Positions 18,141 through 26,722 of a DNA stretch of 64,000 bases are shown in pieces. The notes beneath the pieces were generated by a model that saw only the letters and a list, made by a program, of their open reading frames with translations, did not search any database and was not told where the DNA came from. The stretch is from the NCBI RefSeq assembly GCF_964253035.1, contig NZ_CAXUQL020000001.1, positions 6,696,001-6,760,000 on the forward strand, written 5' to 3'. The translations under genes and the position numbers were made by a program. Every line of letters begins with the position of its first letter. Position 1 is the stretch's first letter. This stretch comes from Pseudorhodoferax sp032153935. Lineage in GTDB: Bacteria > Pseudomonadota > Gammaproteobacteria > Burkholderiales > Burkholderiaceae_C.

Positions 18141-19451
18141 ATGCCCGGTTATTCGGACCCCGGCTTCGACACCTTGGCGCTGCATGCCGGCGCCGCGCCC
18201 GACCCGGCCACGGGCGCGCGTGCCGTACCCATCCACCTGTCCACGTCCTTCGTGTTCGAGTCCAGCGACCATGCGGCTGCGCTGTTCAACCTCGAACGCG
18301 CAGGCCACGTGTACTCGCGCATCAGCAACCCGACCAACGCGGTGCTCGAACAGCGCGTGGCGGCGCTGGAAGGCGGCATCGGCGCCATCGCCACCGCGAG
18401 CGGCCAGGCCGCGCTGCACCTGGCCGTCGCCACGCTGATGGGCGCCGGCAGCCACATCGTTGCCAGCACGGCGCTGTACGGCGGCTCGCAGAACCTGCTG
18501 CACTACACGATGCGGCGCTTCGGCATCGATACGACGTTCGTGAAGCCCGGCGACATCGACGGCTGGCGTGCCGCCATCCGGCCCGAGACGCGCCTGCTGT
18601 TCGGCGAGACCGTGGGCAACCCCGGCCTCGACGTGCTGGACATCCCCACCGTCTCGGCCATCGCCCACGAGGCCGGCGTGCCGCTGCTGGTGGACTCCAC
18701 GCTGACCTCGCCCTGGCTCATCAAGCCCTTCGATCTTGGCGCGGACCTCATCTACCACTCGGCCACCAAGTTCCTGTCGGGCCACGGCACCGTGATCGGC
18801 GGCGTGCTGGTCGACGGCGGCAGCTTCGACTGGGCCGCATCGCACGCCACGAGCGGCCGCTTCGCCGAGCTGGCCCAGGCCTACGACGGCTTCCACAACA
18901 TGGTGTTCACCGAGGAGAGCACCGTCGGCGCCTTCCTGCTGCGCGCACGCCGCGAAGGCCTGCGCGACTTCGGCGCCTGCATGAGCCCGCACACGGCCTG
19001 GCTGATCCTGCAGGGCATCGAGACGCTGCCGCTGCGCATGGAGCGCCACATGGCCAACACGCGCAAGGTGGTCGAGTTCCTGGCCGGCCAGCCCTTCGTG
19101 TCGCGCGTCGGCCATCCGCTGCTGGAGAGCCACCCCAGCCACGCACTGGCCAACAAGCTGCTGCCGCGCGGTGCCGGCTCGGTGTTCAGTTTCGACCTCA
19201 AGGGCAACCGCGCGCAGGGCAAGAAGTTCATCGAGACGCTCAAGATCTTCAGCCACCTGGCCAATGTGGGCGACTGCCGCTCGCTGGTCATCCACCCGGC
19301 CAGCACCACGCACTTCCGCATGAGCGACGAGGCGCTGGCGGCGGGAGGCATCGGCCAGGGCACGATCCGGCTGTCGATCGGGCTGGAAGATGCCGACGAC
19401 CTCATCGACGACCTCAAGCGGGCCCTGAAGGCGGCGGAGAAAGCAGCATGA
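18141..19451 (+). CDS. metY: O-acetylhomoserine sulfhydrylase (PLP enzyme)
   Basis: The 436-residue Cys/Met metabolism PLP enzyme joins O-acylhomoserine with sulfide to give homocysteine. The PLP lysine is Lys210 in YHSATKFLSGHG. YSRISNPTN near residue 55 and IHPASTTHFRMSDE near 390 are family features. The length is nearer the MetY (O-acetylhomoserine) group than the shorter MetZ (O-succinylhomoserine) group, but donor choice cannot be settled by eye. A good Shine-Dalgarno sequence (TGGAGGAGA) precedes the ATG. The last codons overlap the downstream hydrolase gene (ATGA). Confidence 0.9.
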   Translation: MPGYSDPGFDTLALHAGAAPDPATGARAVPIHLSTSFVFESSDHAAALFNLERAGHVYSRISNPTNAVLEQRVAALEGGIGAIATASGQAALHLAVATLMGAGSHIVASTALYGGSQNLLHYTMRRFGIDTTFVKPGDIDGWRAAIRPETRLLFGETVGNPGLDVLDIPTVSAIAHEAGVPLLVDSTLTSPWLIKPFDLGADLIYHSATKFLSGHGTVIGGVLVDGGSFDWAASHATSGRFAELAQAYDGFHNMVFTEESTVGAFLLRARREGLRDFGACMSPHTAWLILQGIETLPLRMERHMANTRKVVEFLAGQPFVSRVGHPLLESHPSHALANKLLPRGAGSVFSFDLKGNRAQGKKFIETLKIFSHLANVGDCRSLVIHPASTTHFRMSDEALAAGGIGQGTIRLSIGLEDADDLIDDLKRALKAAEKAA

Positions 19452-20266
19452 TCGTCACCGTCAACGGCGCCCCCACCTACTGCTACACGGGCGGCAAGCC
19501 CTTCGATGCAGCCAAGCCCACCGTAGTCTTCATCCACGGCGTGCTCAACGACCACAGCGTCTGGATCCTGCAGAGCCGCTACCTCGCCCACCACGGCTTC
19601 AACGTGCTGGCGGTGGATCTGCCTGGCCACTGCCGCAGCGCAGGCGAGGCGCCCTCCTCCGTCGAGCAGGCGGCGGACTTCATCGCCGCGCTGCTGGACG
19701 CGGTCGGCGTGCAGCGTGCCGCGCTGGTCGGCCACAGCTGGGGCTCGCTGATCGCGCTCGACGCCGCGGCCCGGCTGGGCGAACGCGTCACGCAGCTCGT
19801 GCTGGTCGGCACGGCCTTCCCGATGAAGGTCTCGCAAGCCCTGCTCGACGCCGCCCAGAACGACCCCGAGGCCGCGATGAAGATGGTCAACGTGTTCTCG
19901 CGCTCGACGCTGGCGGCACCGCCCTCGGCACTGGGGCCGGGCACCTGGGTCTATGGCGCCAGCCTCGCGCTGGGCCGGCGCGTGCTGCGCAGCAACCAGG
20001 GCGCCAACGTGTTCCACCGCGGCTTCCTGGCCTGCGACCGTTACACCCACGGCGAAGAGGCCATCGCGCAGATCGCCTGCCCGGTGCTGTTCGTGCTCGG
20101 CGCGCAGGACCAGATGACGCCGCCCAAGGCCGCGCAGGGTCTCATCGCCAGAGCCAAAGCCGCCGGCAAGAACGTGCAGGTGGCGCAACCACCCGTGGGC
20201 CACCACCAGATGACCGAAACGCCGGACGACACGCTGTTCGCGATCCGCGACTTCCTGTCGCGCTGA
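19448..20266 (+). CDS. Alpha/beta hydrolase
   Basis: The 272-residue serine hydrolase has nucleophile motif GHSWGS (about residue 97), an acid in LGAQDQMTP and a His in PVGHHQM. The oxyanion motif FIHGVLND is near residue 29. There is no signal peptide. It is translationally coupled to metY by a 4-base overlap and to the downstream DUF2157 gene by TGATG, so the three form one transcript. The substrate is unknown; a role in removing acyl by-products is only a guess. Confidence 0.88.
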   Translation: MIVTVNGAPTYCYTGGKPFDAAKPTVVFIHGVLNDHSVWILQSRYLAHHGFNVLAVDLPGHCRSAGEAPSSVEQAADFIAALLDAVGVQRAALVGHSWGSLIALDAAARLGERVTQLVLVGTAFPMKVSQALLDAAQNDPEAAMKMVNVFSRSTLAAPPSALGPGTWVYGASLALGRRVLRSNQGANVFHRGFLACDRYTHGEEAIAQIACPVLFVLGAQDQMTPPKAAQGLIARAKAAGKNVQVAQPPVGHHQMTETPDDTLFAIRDFLSR

Positions 20267-22626
20267 TGCCGGGCCTGCAGCGCTTCTGGCAAGCGGTGGC
20301 GTTGCTGGCGGCGGCGCTGATCGGCTTCGGCCTGATCCTCTGGCTCGCCGCCAACTGGGACGACTTCGGCCGCATGGGTCGCTTCGCAGTGCTGCAGGGC
20401 GCCCTGGCCATCGCCGCGCTCGCAGCTGCTGCGCGGCCGGCCCTGCGCGTGCCCGGCGCCCTGGCCGCGCTGCTCGCCACGGGCGCGCTGTTCGCCTACT
20501 TCGGCCAGACCTACCAGACCGGCGCCGATCCCTGGCAGCTGTTCGCGCTGTGGGCCTTGCTGGCCCTGCCGCTGGCGCTGGCCGCGCGCAGCGACGCGCT
20601 GTGGCTTCCCTGGGGCCTGGTGGCCATGGCGGCGGTCGCGCTGTGGGCCCAGGCGCACACCGGCCACGCCTGGCGCGTGCGGCCGCAGGATCTGCCGGTG
20701 CACGCCAGTGCCGTCGCGGCCTCCGCGCTGGTGGTGGCAGTGCTGTCGCCCTGGGCGCGCCGCTACACGGGCGCCGGGCCCTGGGCGTTCCGGCTGGCTG
20801 TGGCCCTGTTCGCCGTGCTGCCGACGCTGACCGCGCTGGGCGGCCTGTTCCGCGAGGTGCCTGCGCCGCAGTTCGCGGCCGCCCTTGTGCTGTTCGCGGC
20901 GGCCGCGGCCGGCTTCGCCAGCCGCCGCGCCTTCGACCTGTTCGCACTCAGCGTGGCCACGCTGGCCCTGGACACGCTGCTCGTCGCCGGCGCCGCGCGC
21001 TGGCTGCTCGACGGCGACTTCGATGCCATCGGCCATCTCCTGCTGTTGGGCCTGGCGGCCGCGACGCTGTTGGCACTGTCCGTGCGCTGGGTGCAACGGC
21101 GCGCGCAGGCCTGCGGCGCCTGGGCCGCAGGTAGCGCGGCGACGGCGGCAGGCGAGCGCCCCGGGCCCGTGGTGCTGCTGACCGCGCTGGGCGCCTGGCT
21201 GGCCGCGCTGCCCTTGCTGGGTGCCGTGGCGCTGCTGCTCGGCGACTGGATCCACGCCGGCACCGGCCCCTACGCGGTCGGCGTGCTGCTGCTGGCGCTG
21301 GCCGGCACGCTGCTGCGCCGGCCCCGTGCGTCGGTGTTCGTCGAACAGCTGGCCCTGCCGCTGCTGCTGTCCGGCCTGGGCACGCTGGGCTACGGCCTCG
21401 CACGCGACCTGCCGTTGCGGCTGGCGGCGGGCCTGCTGGCCTGCCTGCTGCTCGCACTGGCCCGGCTGGCCGGTGCACGGCAGCGCTGGCTGCAGGATTG
21501 GCTGGGCGCCGCAGCGGCCGCTGCGGCGGTACTGGCGCTGCACGGTGAGGACGACTGGCACCAAGGCAGCCTGTTGTGGCTGGCCCTGCACGGCATCGTG
21601 CTGCCGGGCCTGGCCGCACTGCAGCGCCCCGCCCTGGCGGCCACGGCCACGGGCTGGCTCGGGCTGGCGCTGGCCGGGCTCGCCCTGGCATCTGGCACGG
21701 GCTTGCTGGTCGGCGCCATGCCCGGGTCCATGGAACCGTTCGCCGGCAATGGCGGGCTGGTGGCGCCCGGCCGCTGGACGGCGGCGGCTTCGGTGCTGCT
21801 GGCGCTGGCTGCCGCGGCCCAGGCCGCACGGCACTGGCCTGGCTTGCGGCGGCCGGGCTGCGCCGCGGTGGCACTGGTCCTCGCCGCGCTGTGCGCCTTC
21901 CTGCCCATGCTGGGCGGCGTGCTGCTGATCGCCGCAGTGGCAGCCACCGGTGGCCACCGCCGGCTGGCCCTGTGTGCTGCGCTCGCCGCGGCCTGGGCCG
22001 TGGGCGGCTTCTACTACACGCTGGCCTGGCCGCTGGCGCACAAGGCCGTGCTGATGGTGGCCTGCAGCGCGGCGCTGGCGGCGCTGGCCTGGGGTGGCGC
22101 ACGCCTGCACGGCGGCGCCATCGCGCCAGCGTCCAGGCCGCGCACCGCCGCGCTGCTGCTGGGCGGCCTGGCCACGCTGCTGCTTGCCAACGGCGGCATC
22201 TGGCGTAACGAGCGGCTGATTGCGCACGGCCAGCCGGTCTTCGTTGCGCTGGCCCCGGTCGATCCGCGTTCGTTGATGCAGGGCGACTACATGCGGCTGC
22301 GGTTCCAGTTGCCGCCGGATACCGAGGAGCGGCTCGCGCAAGACCAGGACGGCGCACGGCCGCAGGCGGTCGCGCGGCGCGACGCGCGCGGTGTGGCCGA
22401 GCTGCTGCGCGTCGCGACGCCGGGGGAGCCGCTGGCCGCCGGTGAGTTCACGATGACGCTGGCACCCAAGGACGGCCGCTGGACGCTGGTCACCGACGCC
22501 TGGTTCTTCCGCGAGGGCGATGCCGAGCGCTTCGCACAGGCCCGCTATGGGGAATTCCGTGTCGCGCCGGACGGCGGCGCCCTGCTCGTGGGGCTGGCGG
22601 ACGCCGAGCTGCAAGCGTTACGATGA
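20266..22626 (+). CDS. DUF2157/DUF4401 polytopic membrane protein fused to a GDYXXLXY domain
   Basis: The 786-residue inner-membrane protein has about twenty hydrophobic segments. The N-terminal part fits DUF2157 (FWQAVALLAAALIGFGLILWLAANWDD-like start) and the middle fits DUF4401. The C-terminal soluble part carries SLMQGDYMRLRF near residue 675, the core of the GDYXXLXY family. In many genomes these parts are two neighbouring proteins; here they are one chain. The function of none of them is established. The ATG overlaps the hydrolase stop. Confidence 0.82.
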   Translation: MPGLQRFWQAVALLAAALIGFGLILWLAANWDDFGRMGRFAVLQGALAIAALAAAARPALRVPGALAALLATGALFAYFGQTYQTGADPWQLFALWALLALPLALAARSDALWLPWGLVAMAAVALWAQAHTGHAWRVRPQDLPVHASAVAASALVVAVLSPWARRYTGAGPWAFRLAVALFAVLPTLTALGGLFREVPAPQFAAALVLFAAAAAGFASRRAFDLFALSVATLALDTLLVAGAARWLLDGDFDAIGHLLLLGLAAATLLALSVRWVQRRAQACGAWAAGSAATAAGERPGPVVLLTALGAWLAALPLLGAVALLLGDWIHAGTGPYAVGVLLLALAGTLLRRPRASVFVEQLALPLLLSGLGTLGYGLARDLPLRLAAGLLACLLLALARLAGARQRWLQDWLGAAAAAAAVLALHGEDDWHQGSLLWLALHGIVLPGLAALQRPALAATATGWLGLALAGLALASGTGLLVGAMPGSMEPFAGNGGLVAPGRWTAAASVLLALAAAAQAARHWPGLRRPGCAAVALVLAALCAFLPMLGGVLLIAAVAATGGHRRLALCAALAAAWAVGGFYYTLAWPLAHKAVLMVACSAALAALAWGGARLHGGAIAPASRPRTAALLLGGLATLLLANGGIWRNERLIAHGQPVFVALAPVDPRSLMQGDYMRLRFQLPPDTEERLAQDQDGARPQAVARRDARGVAELLRVATPGEPLAAGEFTMTLAPKDGRWTLVTDAWFFREGDAERFAQARYGEFRVAPDGGALLVGLADAELQALR

Positions 22627-22663
22627 ATCCGAGCCCTGCGATGAAAGGGCCAGGAGACAGCGC

Positions 22664-22999
22664 ATGAGCATGCTTCCGTCGGTGGCGCCCGTCGATCCGC
22701 GCCGTTTCAAGAGCTTCGCCGAGTTCTACCCGTTCTACCTCTCCGAGCACCGCGACCGCACCTGCCGGCGGCTGCACTTCGTGGGCAGCACGCTGGGGCT
22801 GGCCTGCCTGGCCGTGCTGCTGTTCACCGGCCAGTGGCGCTGGCTCTTCATCGGCCTGGGTTGCGGCTACCTGTTCGCCTGGATCGGCCACTTCGGCTTC
22901 GAGAAGAACAAGCCCGCGAGCTTCAAGCGCCCGCTCTACAGCCTCCTGGGCGACTGGGCCATGTACCGCGACATCTGGCTGGGGAAAATCAAGCTCTGA
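22664..22999 (+). CDS. Mpo1-like (DUF962) membrane protein
   Basis: The 111-residue protein has a conserved N-terminal FAEFYPFYLSEHRD, two hydrophobic segments (about 47-62 and 63-80) and GHFGFEKNKPASFKRP, all typical of DUF962. The yeast relative Mpo1 is an Fe-dependent dioxygenase of 2-hydroxy fatty acids, and the conserved His residues here are compatible with that; the bacterial role is unproven. A CAGGAGA ribosome-binding site precedes the ATG. It ends 11 bases before a convergent gene, with a perfect 12-bp palindrome (GCGCTATAGCGC, 23008-23019) at the junction. Confidence 0.86.
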   Translation: MSMLPSVAPVDPRRFKSFAEFYPFYLSEHRDRTCRRLHFVGSTLGLACLAVLLFTGQWRWLFIGLGCGYLFAWIGHFGFEKNKPASFKRPLYSLLGDWAMYRDIWLGKIKL

Positions 23000-23010
23000 C
23001 CGCTACAGCG

Positions 23011-24252
23011 CTATAGCGCATCCCGCAACCGCAGCGCGTCCCAGCGCCCCTTGTCCCACAACCCGGCCAGCGGTGCGCTGCGGTCCAGCAGCAGCCGCTC
23101 GAACAGCGGCGCAAGCGGCGTGCACTCCGGGTCGGCCAGCAGCACGTAACGCGCCTCGGCATCGGCGCCTGTGCCATGTTCGGCCTCGTCCAGCCGCGCC
23201 ACCCAGTCCAGCCCGACCAGCGCCTGCAGCACGGGCTCGAGCTGCAGCTTGGTCGTGCCCAGCGCGCGGCCGAGCTCGCCGGCCGACAGGCCATGCGCCT
23301 CGCCGCTGCGCGCGCCGTGCAGGTGCTGCAGCACTTCGACGGCCAGGTGGAAGTGCCAGCCGTAGGTGGCAGTGGGCCGCGCCACGCCGGCCAGCAGGCT
23401 GGGCAGGTAGGCCGCGATCACGGCCCCCAGCAGCACGATGGTCCAGGCCAGGTAGATCCACAGCAAGAGGATGGGCGCCGTGGCAAAGGTGCCGTACATG
23501 GCCGAGTAGGTCGGCACCGAAGCGATGTAGAGCGACAGCAGCCGCTTGGCCAGCTCGATGCCCACCGAGACGAAGATGCCGCCGGCCAGCGCGTGGGCCC
23601 ACTTCACATGGGTGTTGGGCACGTAGCGGTAGACCGCTGCCATGCCCAGCGCGAGCAGGCCGAACTCGAGGGCGTCCAGCAGCACGCGCACGCCGCCGGG
23701 CAGGCTGTCCACCAGGCCGCGCGAGGACGACAGCGCGTACGAGGTCATCGCCAGGCTGGCGCCCAGCAGCAACGGGCCCAGCGTGATCAGCGCCCAGTAG
23801 ATGAGCACGCGCTGGCCCAGCGGCCTCGGGCGTGGCACGCGCCAGACGCGGTTGAGCGTGCGGTCGATCGTCAGCACCAGCGCCAGTGCCGTGACCAGCA
23901 CCACGGCCAGCCCCAGGCTGCCGAGCCGGCTGGCCTGGCTGGCGAACTGCGTGAGGTAGCCCAGCACCTGGCGCGCGATGGTCTCGGGCACCAGGCTCTG
24001 CACCAGCCAGCGCTGCAGCACCTGCTGCACCGTGCCGAACATCGGGAACACCGTGAAGATGGCCAGCGCCACCGTGAACAGCGGCACCAGGGCCAGCATG
24101 GTGGTGAAGGTCAGGCTGCTGGCGGTCAGCGCGAGCTGGTCTTCGCGGAAGCGTTCGCGCAGCGTGTGCGCAGTGGTGCGCCAGGGGAAATGCGCCAGAT
24201 CACCCAGCAGCGCGTGCAGGCGCTCGGGCATGTGGCTGGGTGCGGCAGACAT
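23011..24252 (-). CDS. YihY/BrkB-family inner-membrane protein
   Basis: The 413-residue protein has a BrkB/YihY domain with about six membrane segments (residues about 40-290) containing LALVPLFTVALAIF and RTLNRVWRV. A soluble C-terminal extension of about 130 residues follows, resembling a winged-helix-like fold seen in longer YihY proteins. The function is unknown; the old ribonuclease BN label for this family is wrong. The start may be the ATG at 24252 or an in-frame ATG at 24264; neither has a Shine-Dalgarno sequence. A second family member begins at 63480. Confidence 0.87.
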   Translation of the reverse strand: MSAAPSHMPERLHALLGDLAHFPWRTTAHTLRERFREDQLALTASSLTFTTMLALVPLFTVALAIFTVFPMFGTVQQVLQRWLVQSLVPETIARQVLGYLTQFASQASRLGSLGLAVVLVTALALVLTIDRTLNRVWRVPRPRPLGQRVLIYWALITLGPLLLGASLAMTSYALSSSRGLVDSLPGGVRVLLDALEFGLLALGMAAVYRYVPNTHVKWAHALAGGIFVSVGIELAKRLLSLYIASVPTYSAMYGTFATAPILLLWIYLAWTIVLLGAVIAAYLPSLLAGVARPTATYGWHFHLAVEVLQHLHGARSGEAHGLSAGELGRALGTTKLQLEPVLQALVGLDWVARLDEAEHGTGADAEARYVLLADPECTPLAPLFERLLLDRSAPLAGLWDKGRWDALRLRDAL

Positions 24253-24273
24253 GCTCGTTATCATGCCAGCCCC

Positions 24274-24666
24274 ATGCCTGCAGCCCCCCTGGACCCCACC
24301 GTCGCCTGGACCCGCCGGATCGCCGTCGCGAGCCTGCTCGCGATGATCGCCCTGGGCCTGGCCTGGGAGCTCTGGCTCGCGCCGCTGCGCCCGGGTGGCA
24401 GCTGGCTTGCGCTCAAGGTGCTGCCGCTGTGCATCCCGCTGGCGGGCCTGCTCAAGAACCGCATGTACACCTACCGCTGGCTGAGCCTGCTGATCTGGCT
24501 GTACTTCACGGAAGGCGTGGTGCGCGCCTGGAGCGACCCGCTGCCGGCCGGCCGCTGGTGCGCTTGCGCGCAGCTGCTGCTGTGCCTTCTGCTGTTCGCC
24601 GCCTGCGCGATGCACGTGCGGCTGCGCTTTCGCAATGCCCGGCTGGCTGCGGCCGCCGGCGAATGA
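24274..24666 (+). CDS. DUF2069 membrane protein
   Basis: The 130-residue protein has four hydrophobic segments and the conserved LKNRMYTYRWLSLLIWLYF stretch (about 66-84) of DUF2069, a proteobacterial inner-membrane family of unknown role. Its start lies only 21 bases from the divergent BrkB-family gene; a TATCAT hexamer nine bases before the ATG and no Shine-Dalgarno sequence suggest a very short leader. Its stop overlaps the next gene (ATGA). Confidence 0.85.
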   Translation: MPAAPLDPTVAWTRRIAVASLLAMIALGLAWELWLAPLRPGGSWLALKVLPLCIPLAGLLKNRMYTYRWLSLLIWLYFTEGVVRAWSDPLPAGRWCACAQLLLCLLLFAACAMHVRLRFRNARLAAAAGE

Positions 24667-26120
24667 ACGAGGACCTCGACCCCATGACCGCTGCCCTGCT
24701 CGACTCCCTGCGCGCCATCGTCGGCGACGCCCATGTGCTGGCCGACGGCGACCTCTCGGCCTGGGAACAGGACTGGCGCAAGCGCGAGCGCGGCAAGGCC
24801 CTGGCCGTGGTGCGGCCCGCCAGCACCGAGCAGGTGGCGGCCGTCGTCAAGGCCTGCGCGGCGGCCGGCGTCAGCATCGTGCCGCAGGGCGGCAACACGG
24901 GCCTGGTCTGCGGCTCCATCCCCGACGCGAGCGGCCGCCAGATCCTGCTCTCGACCAGGCGCATGCACGCCGTGCGCGCCATCGATCCGGCCAACCTCAC
25001 GGTCACGGTGGAGGCCGGCTGCGTGCTGCAATCGCTGCAGGAGATCGCCGAGAAAGAGGGCTTCCTGTTCCCGCTGAGCCTGGGCGCCGAAGGCAGTTGC
25101 ACCATCGGCGGCAACCTCTCGACCAATGCCGGCGGCACCCAGGTCGTGCGCTACGGCAACGCGCGCGAGCTGTGCCTGGGCCTAGAGGTGGTGACGGCCG
25201 AGGGCGAGGTCTGGAGCGGCCTCACCGGCCTGCGCAAGGACAACACCGGCTACGACCTGCGCGACCTGTTCGTCGGTGCCGAGGGCACGCTGGGCATCAT
25301 CACGGCCGCGACCATGAAGCTCTACCCGCTGCCGGCCGTGCAGCTGACGGCCTGGGCCGCCGTGCCCTCGATGGAGCACGCCGTGGAACTGCTGGGCCTG
25401 GCCCACCGCACGCTGGGTGCGGGGCTCACCGGCTTCGAGGTCATGGGCCGCTTCGCGCTGAGCCTGGTGGCCAAGCACTTCCCGCAGCAGCGCGTGCCCT
25501 TCGTGACGGCTGCAGCCGAATCGGCCGACGAAACGCCCTGGTGTGTGCTGCTGGAGAACTCCGACGACGAATCCGAGGAGCATGCGCGCAGCCGCTTCGA
25601 GAAGCTGCTGGAGATCGCGTTCGAGGCCGGCTGCGTGAGCGACGCCGTGATCGCCGAGAACCTCTCGCAGGCGCGCGCGCTCTGGCACGTCCGCGAGAGC
25701 ATCACGCTGGCCCAGGTCGAGGAAGGCCTGAACGTCAAGCACGACATCTCGATCCCGGTCTCGCGCATCCCCGAATTCGTGCGCGTGACCGATGCGCTGC
25801 TCGCCGAGAAGATCCCCGGCGTGCGCATGGTCGACTTCGGCCACCTGGGCGACGGCAACCTGCACTACAACGTGCAGGCGCCGGAAGGTGTCGATGCCAG
25901 GGCCTTCCTGGCCGCGCAGGAAGAACACATCAACACGTTGGTGTTCGACTCGGTCAAGGCCTTCGACGGCTCGATCTCGGCCGAGCACGGCGTGGGCAGC
26001 TTGAAGCAGCACAAGCTGCCGCACTACAAGTCGCCCGTGGCGATGAAGCTCATGCACGCGATCAAGGGCGCGCTGGACCCCGAGAACCGCATGAACCCGG
26101 GGCGCGTGCTGGAGACCTGA
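24663..26120 (+). CDS. FAD-linked oxidase (GlcD / D-2-hydroxyacid dehydrogenase type)
   Basis: The 485-residue flavoenzyme oxidises a D-2-hydroxyacid (glycolate, D-lactate or D-2-hydroxyglutarate). It has an FAD-binding_4 domain with PQGGNTGLVCGSIPD (about 75-89) and SLGAEGSCTIGGNLSTNAGG (about 138-157), and an FAD-oxidase C-terminal domain with DFGHLGDGNLHYN (metal and substrate His) and ISAEHGVGSLK. GlcE/GlcF partners are absent, so a stand-alone D-2-hydroxyglutarate or D-lactate enzyme is more likely. It overlaps DUF2069 by four bases. Confidence 0.9.
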   Translation: MNEDLDPMTAALLDSLRAIVGDAHVLADGDLSAWEQDWRKRERGKALAVVRPASTEQVAAVVKACAAAGVSIVPQGGNTGLVCGSIPDASGRQILLSTRRMHAVRAIDPANLTVTVEAGCVLQSLQEIAEKEGFLFPLSLGAEGSCTIGGNLSTNAGGTQVVRYGNARELCLGLEVVTAEGEVWSGLTGLRKDNTGYDLRDLFVGAEGTLGIITAATMKLYPLPAVQLTAWAAVPSMEHAVELLGLAHRTLGAGLTGFEVMGRFALSLVAKHFPQQRVPFVTAAAESADETPWCVLLENSDDESEEHARSRFEKLLEIAFEAGCVSDAVIAENLSQARALWHVRESITLAQVEEGLNVKHDISIPVSRIPEFVRVTDALLAEKIPGVRMVDFGHLGDGNLHYNVQAPEGVDARAFLAAQEEHINTLVFDSVKAFDGSISAEHGVGSLKQHKLPHYKSPVAMKLMHAIKGALDPENRMNPGRVLET

Positions 26121-26133
26121 CATGCGCCTAAAA

Positions 26134-26156
26134 TCTGCGCATTCTCTTTGCGCAGA
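26134..26156. promoter_or_regulatory. Inverted repeat upstream of ccdA (candidate CcdAB operator)
   Basis: Perfect 8-bp arms TCTGCGCA (26134-26141) and TGCGCAGA (26149-26156) with a 7-base spacer lie 9 bases before the ccdA ATG. A TAAAAT hexamer (26129-26134) abuts the left arm and could be the -10. CcdA-CcdB complexes autorepress at palindromic operators, so position and symmetry fit. Confidence 0.5.
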
Positions 26157-26165
26157 AACGATGCC

Positions 26166-26405
26166 ATGCCCCGCTTTGACAACGCCCCCAAGAAAGCCAC
26201 CAACCTGTCGCTGAATGCCAAGGTGTTGGAACTGGCCCGTGAGATGGGCATGAACCTGTCGCAGACCGTCGACGAGTTGCTGGCAGCGGAGGTCAAGCGC
26301 CGGTATTGGGAACGGTGGAACGAAGAGAACAAGGACGCCGTGGCCGCCTACAACGCCCGCATCGCCAAAGAGGGCCTGCCATTGGCCAAGTACCGCAGCT
26401 TCTGA
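26166..26405 (+). CDS. ccdA: CcdA-family antitoxin
   Basis: The 79-residue antitoxin has an N-terminal ribbon-helix-helix (TNLSLNAKVLELAREMGMNLSQ and the helix that follows, about 12-45) for DNA binding and dimerisation. A disordered C-terminal arm (about 50-79), ending in the characteristic AYNARI and LAKYRSF, wraps the toxin. The ATG at 26166 gives the family N-terminus. It is one base upstream of ccdB. It would neutralise CcdB and autorepress with it. Confidence 0.92.
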   Translation: MPRFDNAPKKATNLSLNAKVLELAREMGMNLSQTVDELLAAEVKRRYWERWNEENKDAVAAYNARIAKEGLPLAKYRSF

Positions 26406-26406
26406 C

Positions 26407-26721
26407 ATGGCCCGCTTCGACGTGTTCCGCCATCCCGATGCCGGGCTGCGCAAATTCACCCCTTACCTGCTGGACATCCAGAACGACTACATCAACAGTG
26501 TCGACACCCGCGTCGTGCTGCCGATGCGCTCTGCCAAGCTGTTTGGCCCGCCCATGCGCGACCTCAACCCTGGCTTCGAGATCGATGGCATGGCGGTCGT
26601 GCTCGACACACCGGCCATCGCGGCGTTCCCGGCCGCGGAACTGCGCCAACCTGTGCTGAGCCTGCGGGCGCAGTCTGATGCGATCGTCAGCGCCCTCGAC
26701 ACACTTTTCGGCTCGTACTGA
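26407..26721 (+). CDS. ccdB: CcdB-family gyrase toxin
   Basis: The 104-residue toxin of the CcdB/MazF fold would poison the GyrA subunit of DNA gyrase. The N-terminal MARFDVFRHP, the YLLDIQNDYINSVDTRVVLPM core and LNPGFEIDGMAVVLDTPAIAAFP fit the family. F-plasmid CcdB needs its last three residues (Trp-Gly-Ile) for gyrase binding; this protein ends Phe-Gly-Ser-Tyr, so the aromatic-glycine pair is kept but the end is extended, and activity is not assured. It stops one base before the thyA ATG. Confidence 0.9.
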   Translation: MARFDVFRHPDAGLRKFTPYLLDIQNDYINSVDTRVVLPMRSAKLFGPPMRDLNPGFEIDGMAVVLDTPAIAAFPAAELRQPVLSLRAQSDAIVSALDTLFGSY

Positions 26722-26722
26722 C

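Noticed and set aside
20041..22614. An 857-codon open frame on the minus strand opposite the DUF2157 gene
   Set aside because: It is a GC-driven antisense shadow: Gln/Arg-rich low-complexity translation, no family motif, and it also overlaps the hydrolase gene. The plus-strand frame has clear membrane segments and domains.
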